Source: Streptomyces sp. R41
Lineage (GTDB): Bacteria; Actinomycetota; Actinomycetes; Streptomycetales; Streptomycetaceae
DNA: 64,000 nt
Direction of reading: 5' to 3'
Assembly: GCF_041053055.1 (NCBI RefSeq)
Contig: NZ_CP163443.1
Span: 8,167,001-8,231,000 of the forward strand
Within the stretch, counting starts at the first letter, position 1. Each line of letters opens with the position of its first letter. Under the pieces are notes generated by a model that saw only the letters and a list, made by a program, of their open reading frames with translations, was not told the DNA's origin and searched no databases. Positions 59,528-64,000 of this stretch are shown here, piece after piece. The position numbers and the translations under genes are program-made.

Positions 59528-61270
59528 ATGGCCAAGCAGAACGTCGCCGAACAGTTTGTCGACATCCTCGCCCGCGCGGGCGTCAAGCGGCTGTACGGCG
59601 TCGTCGGCGACAGCCTCAACCCTGTCGTCGACGCCATTCGGCGCAACTCGGCCATCGACTGGATCCACGTCCGGCACGAGGAGACCGCCGCCTTCGCCGC
59701 GGGCGCGGAGGCGCAGATCACCGGCAAGCTCACCGCCTGCGCCGGCTCCTGCGGCCCCGGCAACCTCCACCTCATCAACGGCCTCTACGACGCACACCGC
59801 TCCATGGCCCCGGTCCTCGCCCTCGCCTCGCAGATCCCGTCCAGCGAGATCGGCCTCGGCTACTTCCAGGAGACCCACCCCGACCAGCTCTTCCGCGAGT
59901 GCAGCCACTACAGCGAGCTGATCTCCAACCCCAAGCAGATGCCGAGGCTGCTGCAGACGGCGATCCAGCACGCGGTGGGCCAGTCCGGCGTCAGCGTGGT
60001 CTCCCTCCCCGGTGACGTCGCCTCCGAGCCCGCCCCGGACAAGCCCCTGGAGACCGCCCTCGTCACCGCCCGGCCCACGGTCCGCCCCGGCGACACCGAG
60101 ATCGACAAGCTCGTGGCGTTGATCGACGAGTCGGACAAGGTCACCCTCTTCTGCGGCAGCGGCACGGCGGGTGCGCACGCCGAGGTCATGGAGTTCGCCG
60201 GGAAGATCAAGTCCCCGGTCGGGCACGCGCTGCGGGGCAAGGAGTGGATCCAGTACGACAACCCCTTCGACGTCGGCATGAGCGGACTGCTCGGCTACGG
60301 CGCCGCCTACGAGGCCACCCACGAGTGCGATCTGCTGATCCTGCTCGGCACCGACTTCCCGTACAACGCCTTCCTGCCCGACGACGTCAAGATCGCCCAA
60401 GTCGACGTCCGGCCCGAGCACTTGGGCCGCCGCTCGAAGCTGGACCTGGCGGTCTGGGGCGATGTGAAGGAGACCTTGCGCTGTCTCATCCCGCGCGTGA
60501 GGCCCAAGGAGAACCGGCGCTTCCTCGACAAGATGCTGAAGAAGCACGCCGACGCGCTCGAAGGCGTCGTCAAGGCCTACACGAGGAAGGTCGAGAAGCA
60601 CATCCCGATCCACCCCGAATACGTGGCCTCCGTGCTCGACGAACTCGCCGCTGAGGACGCGGTGTTCACGGTCGACACCGGGATGTGCAATGTCTGGGCG
60701 GCCCGCTACATCTCGCCCAACGGCCGTCGCCGCGTCATCGGTTCGTTCTCGCACGGCTCGATGGCGAACGCGCTGCCGATGGCGATCGGCGCCCAGTTCA
60801 CCGACCGGGACCGGCAGGTCGTCTCGATGTCCGGCGACGGCGGATTCTCCATGCTGATGGGCGACTTCCTCACCCTCGTCCAGTACGACCTGCCGGTGAA
60901 GGTCGTCCTCTTCAACAACTCCTCGCTGAGCATGGTCGAGTTGGAGATGCTGGTGGCCGGCCTGCCCTCGTACGGCACCACGAACAAGAACCCCGACTTC
61001 GCGGCCGTCGCCCGCGCCTGCGGTGCGTACGGCGTCCGGGTCGAGAAGCCCAAGCAGCTGGCCAGCGCGTTGAAGGACGCCTTCAAGCACAAGGGCCCGG
61101 CCCTCGTCGACATCGTCACCGACCCCAACGCCCTGTCCATCCCGCCGAAGATCAGCGCGGAGATGGTGACGGGGTTCGCGCTGTCGGCGTCGAAGATCGT
61201 GCTCGACGGAGGAGTGGGCCGGATGGTGCAGATGGCCCGCTCGAACCTGCGCAACGTTCCGCGACCCTAG
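59528..61270 (+). CDS. poxB: pyruvate dehydrogenase (quinone)/pyruvate oxidase-type ThDP enzyme
   Basis: 580 residues with the three ThDP-enzyme domains. Pyr domain: VKRLYGVVGDSLNPVVDAIR, VRHEETAAFAAGAEAQ (catalytic Glu), CAGSCGPGNLHLINGLYDAH. Central domain: VTLFCGSGTAGAHAEVMEFA. PP domain: VDTGMCNVWAARYI and GDGGFSMLMGDFLTLVQYDLPVKVVLFNN (GDG-x25-NN thiamine motif). The pattern is that of PoxB, which oxidatively decarboxylates pyruvate to acetate with FAD and passes electrons to quinone. GAGGTGCGTGAAGC precedes the ATG. It stands alone, with a short GGGATCCAA repeat in its leader. Confidence 0.92.
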   Translation: MAKQNVAEQFVDILARAGVKRLYGVVGDSLNPVVDAIRRNSAIDWIHVRHEETAAFAAGAEAQITGKLTACAGSCGPGNLHLINGLYDAHRSMAPVLALASQIPSSEIGLGYFQETHPDQLFRECSHYSELISNPKQMPRLLQTAIQHAVGQSGVSVVSLPGDVASEPAPDKPLETALVTARPTVRPGDTEIDKLVALIDESDKVTLFCGSGTAGAHAEVMEFAGKIKSPVGHALRGKEWIQYDNPFDVGMSGLLGYGAAYEATHECDLLILLGTDFPYNAFLPDDVKIAQVDVRPEHLGRRSKLDLAVWGDVKETLRCLIPRVRPKENRRFLDKMLKKHADALEGVVKAYTRKVEKHIPIHPEYVASVLDELAAEDAVFTVDTGMCNVWAARYISPNGRRRVIGSFSHGSMANALPMAIGAQFTDRDRQVVSMSGDGGFSMLMGDFLTLVQYDLPVKVVLFNNSSLSMVELEMLVAGLPSYGTTNKNPDFAAVARACGAYGVRVEKPKQLASALKDAFKHKGPALVDIVTDPNALSIPPKISAEMVTGFALSASKIVLDGGVGRMVQMARSNLRNVPRP

Positions 61271-61309
61271 CCGGTGCGGGGCGCCCAGCGGCAGCCCGCG
61301 TACCAGTAG

Positions 61310-61328
61310 GGCGGCAGGCCGGGCCGCC
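61310..61328. terminator. hairpin between poxB and GH38 gene
   Basis: GGCGGC-AGGCCGG-GCCGCC in the 177-bp tail-to-tail gap, 40 bp after the poxB stop. Could terminate both genes; no U-run. Further right, one frame at 61376-61435 ends GHTIIHVGDKGIGGT and a stop, possibly a remnant of another gene, not identified. Confidence 0.35.
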
Positions 61329-61447
61329 ATCACCCTGACCTGAGGTGACCGGACGACCACCGAGCTCGTCGTCGACATGACCAGGAGGGGCACACGATCA
61401 TCCACGTCGGCGACAAGGGCATCGGCGGCACGTAGCGCGCCCGGACC

Positions 61448-64000
61448 CTACGCCGGTCGCAGCCGCAGCGTGAGGATCTGGAACGGCCGCAGCTCGAACT
61501 CCGACGGGGCTTCGCGCAGCGGCCGTTCCAGCAGGTCGGTCACCTCGGTCCGGGCCACTGGGAAGCCGGTGCTCAGGGTGGCCCGCGCGCGCCCGCCCCG
61601 GGACTCGTACAGCCGGACCACCACATCGCCACCGCGGTCCTCGGCGAGCTTGACCGACTCGACGGTGACGGCCGGGTTGTCGACGCTCACCAGCGGTTCG
61701 AGCGAGGGCGCCGCGGCCGACCGCAGCGGCAGGTTCAGCGCGAGCCCCTCCGCGACGGCGTCTGTCACGCCCGCGCCCGGCAGCAGCGCGTACGTGAACC
61801 GGTGCGTGCCCAGATCCGTCTCCGGGTCCGGGCTGTGCGGGGCGCGCAGCAGCGTCAGCCGTACGGTCGTGCCCAGCCCGTGCTCATGCGGTGTGCGGGT
61901 CACGTCATGGCCGTACGTCGAGTCGTTGAGGACCGCCACGCCGTACCCGTCCTCCGCGACCCGCAGCCAGCGGTGCGCGCAGATCTCGAAACGGGCCGCG
62001 TCCCAGCCGGTGTTGGTGTGGGTGGGACGGTGCACATGGCCGAACTGGATCTCGGCGGCGGAGCGTTCGGCGTGCACGTCGAGCGGGAAGGCGGCCTTGA
62101 GCACCTTCTCCGACTCCCGCCAGTCGATGTCCGTCACGATGTCGAGCCGGCGGCTCGCGGCCGTCAGCCGGATCTCCTGGGTGACGCGGGACGTGCCGAA
62201 GACACGGACGACGCGGACCGTCGCCCGCAGCGGCCCGCTCTCGACCAGCTCCACCGACTCGGCGGCCGTCAGGTCCGTGTGCCTGCGCCGGTAGTGCCGG
62301 TCGATGTCCCAGGCGTCCCACGCGTTGGGGTGGTCCGGGTGCAGCTGGAGGAGATTGCCGGGGCCGCTGAGCACTTCGCGGTCGGCCGCGCGGTCCCGGA
62401 CGGAGGAGAGCAGCCCGTCGCGGTCGATCGTCACCCGCAGCCATCGGTTCTCCAAGAGGACGGTGTCCCCGGTCCGTTCGGCCCGGACGCCCTCTTCGAC
62501 AGTGGCCGATACGGCCGCACTCCCGAGTCCCGGCACCGTCACCAGCCCGTCCCCGACCACCTCCGTGCGCTCGTACGGCGAGGCGTTCAGCGCGGCGGGC
62601 GAGCCCGGCCCCAGCGCCCGTACCGCCTCCGCCGTGATCTCCTCCAGCTCCGCGAGCACCCGCGCGTAGGTCTCCCGTGCCTCGCGGTGCACCCACGCGA
62701 TCGACGACCCCGGCAGGATGTCGTGGAACTGATGCAGCAGCACCGTCTTCCAGAGCCGGTCGAGGGCGTCGTACGGGTAGGCGTACGAGGGATCGCGTAC
62801 GGCCGCCGCCGTGCACCACAACTCGGCCTCGCGCAGAGCGTGTTCCGATCTGCGATTGCCCTGCTTCGTCTTCGCCTGAGTGGTGTACGTGGCCCGGTGC
62901 AGCTCCAGATACAGCTCGCCGGACCACACCGGCGCGTGGCTTCCGTACTCCTCCTCGGCGGCCGCGAAGAAGGCCGAGGGCTTCTCGATCTCGACGCGCG
63001 GCGAGCCCTCCAGCGACCGCAACCGCCGTGCCTTCTCCAGCATTTCGCGAGTCGGGCCGCCCCCGCCGTCGCCCCAGCCGAAGGGGACGAGTGAGCGGGT
63101 GGCCCGCCCCTTGTCGGCGAAGTTCCTCTCCGCGTGGGCGAGTTCACGGCCGTGGAACTGGGAGTTGTACGTGTCCACGGGCGGGAAGTGGGTGAAGACG
63201 CGAGTGCCGTCGATGCCCTCCCACCAGAAGGTGTGGTGGGGCATTTTGTTGGACTGGTTCCAGCTCAGCTTCTGGGTGAGGAACCAGCGGACGCCCGCGA
63301 GCTTCGCCAGTTGAGGGAAGGCGGCCGTGTAGCCGAAGGAGTCGGGCAGCCAGATCTCCTCGGTCTCGACGCCCAGCTCCTCCTGGAAGAACCGCTTGCC
63401 GTGCACGATCTGCCGGGCCAGCGCCTCGCCGCCGGGCATGTTGGCGTCCGACTCGACCCACATCGAGCCCACGGGGGCCCAATTCCCTTCCTCCACCGCC
63501 TTCTTGATGCGTTCCCAGATGTGCGGCTGGTGCTCCTTGACCCAGGCGTACTGCTGGGCCTGCGAACAGGCGAAGACCAGCTCCGGGTAGTCCTGGGCGA
63601 GCGCGGTGACGTTGGCGAAGGTGCGCGAGGCCTTGCGGACCGTCTCGCGCAGCGGCCACAGCCACGCCGAGTCGATGTGGGCGTGCCCGGCCGCCGAGAC
63701 CCGGTGCGCGCTGGCCGAGGCGGGCCTGGACAGCACATCCGTCAGCTCGGCCCGGGCGGCGGCCGCCGTACCGGACACGTCGTGCAGGTCCAGGGCGTCC
63801 AGCATGTCCTCGAGCGCGCGCAGGATCTCGTGCCGCCGCGGCCTGTCCGCGGGCAACTCGTGCATCAGCTCCGACAGCACTTCGATGTCGAGGACGAGCC
63901 GCCAGACGTCCTCGTCGAGTACGGCGAGATCGGCAGCCGCGAATCGGTAGATGGGCCGATCGCCCGCGGTCAGCACGTCCCCGAGGGACGTCGGCTCGAA
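61448..64000 (-). CDS. GH38 alpha-mannosidase (partial, N-terminus beyond window)
   Basis: About 851 residues are visible; the frame stays open to the right edge (FEPTSLGDVLTAGDRPI is the last visible part), so the ~150-residue N-terminal lectin-like region is missing. Catalytic GH38 domain: SAAGHAHIDSAWLWPLRETVRK (zinc ligands His/Asp), nucleophile Asp in WLPDSFGYTAAFPQLAK, FFQEELG, THFPPVDTYNS, PFGWGDGGGGP and FHDILPGSSIAWVH. Middle and C-terminal beta domains follow (NAWDAWDIDRHYRRR, FGHVHRPTHTNT, GYGVAVLNDSTYGHDV). It has no visible signal, so it is probably cytoplasmic, and it hydrolyses alpha-mannosides, with Zn or Co. Confidence 0.92.
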   Translation of the reverse strand, partial: FEPTSLGDVLTAGDRPIYRFAAADLAVLDEDVWRLVLDIEVLSELMHELPADRPRRHEILRALEDMLDALDLHDVSGTAAAARAELTDVLSRPASASAHRVSAAGHAHIDSAWLWPLRETVRKASRTFANVTALAQDYPELVFACSQAQQYAWVKEHQPHIWERIKKAVEEGNWAPVGSMWVESDANMPGGEALARQIVHGKRFFQEELGVETEEIWLPDSFGYTAAFPQLAKLAGVRWFLTQKLSWNQSNKMPHHTFWWEGIDGTRVFTHFPPVDTYNSQFHGRELAHAERNFADKGRATRSLVPFGWGDGGGGPTREMLEKARRLRSLEGSPRVEIEKPSAFFAAAEEEYGSHAPVWSGELYLELHRATYTTQAKTKQGNRRSEHALREAELWCTAAAVRDPSYAYPYDALDRLWKTVLLHQFHDILPGSSIAWVHREARETYARVLAELEEITAEAVRALGPGSPAALNASPYERTEVVGDGLVTVPGLGSAAVSATVEEGVRAERTGDTVLLENRWLRVTIDRDGLLSSVRDRAADREVLSGPGNLLQLHPDHPNAWDAWDIDRHYRRRHTDLTAAESVELVESGPLRATVRVVRVFGTSRVTQEIRLTAASRRLDIVTDIDWRESEKVLKAAFPLDVHAERSAAEIQFGHVHRPTHTNTGWDAARFEICAHRWLRVAEDGYGVAVLNDSTYGHDVTRTPHEHGLGTTVRLTLLRAPHSPDPETDLGTHRFTYALLPGAGVTDAVAEGLALNLPLRSAAAPSLEPLVSVDNPAVTVESVKLAEDRGGDVVVRLYESRGGRARATLSTGFPVARTEVTDLLERPLREAPSEFELRPFQILTLRLRPA

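Noticed and set aside
61376..61435. Plus-strand fragment ending GHTIIHVGDKGIGGT and a stop, between poxB and GH38
   Set aside because: It looks like a protein C-terminus but is only 19 codons with no start and no family I can name.
61802..63094. 430-codon plus-strand reading frame antisense to the GH38 gene
   Set aside because: It is the mirror frame of a well-supported alpha-mannosidase, with Arg/Val/Asp-rich composition and no recognisable motif; a product of high GC third positions.

Overview
The window is about 72% GC, with strong third-codon-position G/C bias, Tat and lipoprotein signals, many ATGA-type gene overlaps and TANNNT-type -10 boxes. Together with an alditol oxidase close to AldO, a whiJ/abaA-type regulator cluster and a sugar ABC system that lacks its own ATPase, this points to a Streptomyces (or close relative) chromosome. 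I see no tRNA, rRNA, CRISPR array, intact insertion sequence or prophage. All assignments come from reading the sequence and from recalled family knowledge; no database search was run.

Layout. 1-0.8 kb: nitrile hydratase beta and (partial) alpha subunits. 1-2.8 kb: divergent SDR/LysR pair. 2.9-4.5 kb: secreted GH43 exo-beta-1,3-galactanase-like enzyme with a ricin-type CBM13. 5.2-9.9 kb: a pectin (rhamnogalacturonan) module of PL4 lyase, CE12-type acetylesterase and DUF2264 protein around an operator-rich divergent promoter. 10-18 kb: secreted unknown protein, DinB, PEP-mutase-like enzyme, Tn3 transposase remnant, two-component system and MacB-like ABC exporter. 18.5-21.4 kb: TetR, a decayed alpha/beta hydrolase, and an HTH/DUF397/HATPase triad. 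21.5-26 kb: poly-His PHP metallohydrolase with a Cys-Cys partner, and a delta-60/DUF11/RTX-like surface protein.

26-39.3 kb is the functional core. A minus-strand run encodes a sugar-binding lipoprotein, two CUT1 permeases, GH2 beta-galactosidase, MFS carrier and a three-gene ABC-2 exporter, with almost every junction overlapping. Just upstream lie a ROK regulator and a GH30 endo-beta-1,6-galactanase-like enzyme. With the GH43 enzyme this forms a coherent type II arabinogalactan pathway: GH43 trims the beta-1,3 backbone, GH30 cuts beta-1,6 side chains, the ABC system imports products, GH2 releases galactose, and ROK controls. A GH95-family enzyme (52.7-55 kb), a GH38 alpha-mannosidase (61.4 kb to the end) and SGNH esterases add further glycan functions.

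39-64 kb: alditol oxidase, several hydrolases, a PPOX/radical-SAM pair with unusual cysteine spacing, a sigma-like/zinc-finger/transmembrane/CBM2 fusion (possible polysaccharide sensor), truncated nucleoside phosphorylase, RsgA behind a 23-codon ORF and an SD-hairpin, a 172-bp interspersed palindromic element, Ada-AlkA fusion, S51 peptidase, PPOX, SGNH hydrolase, GH95, DUF456, a regulator, a decayed S8 protease, a PP2C-like protein and PoxB. Recurrent oddities are decayed genes, palindromic repeats (one inserted in frame inside GH30) and tandem repeats copying the stop-codon end of two genes.
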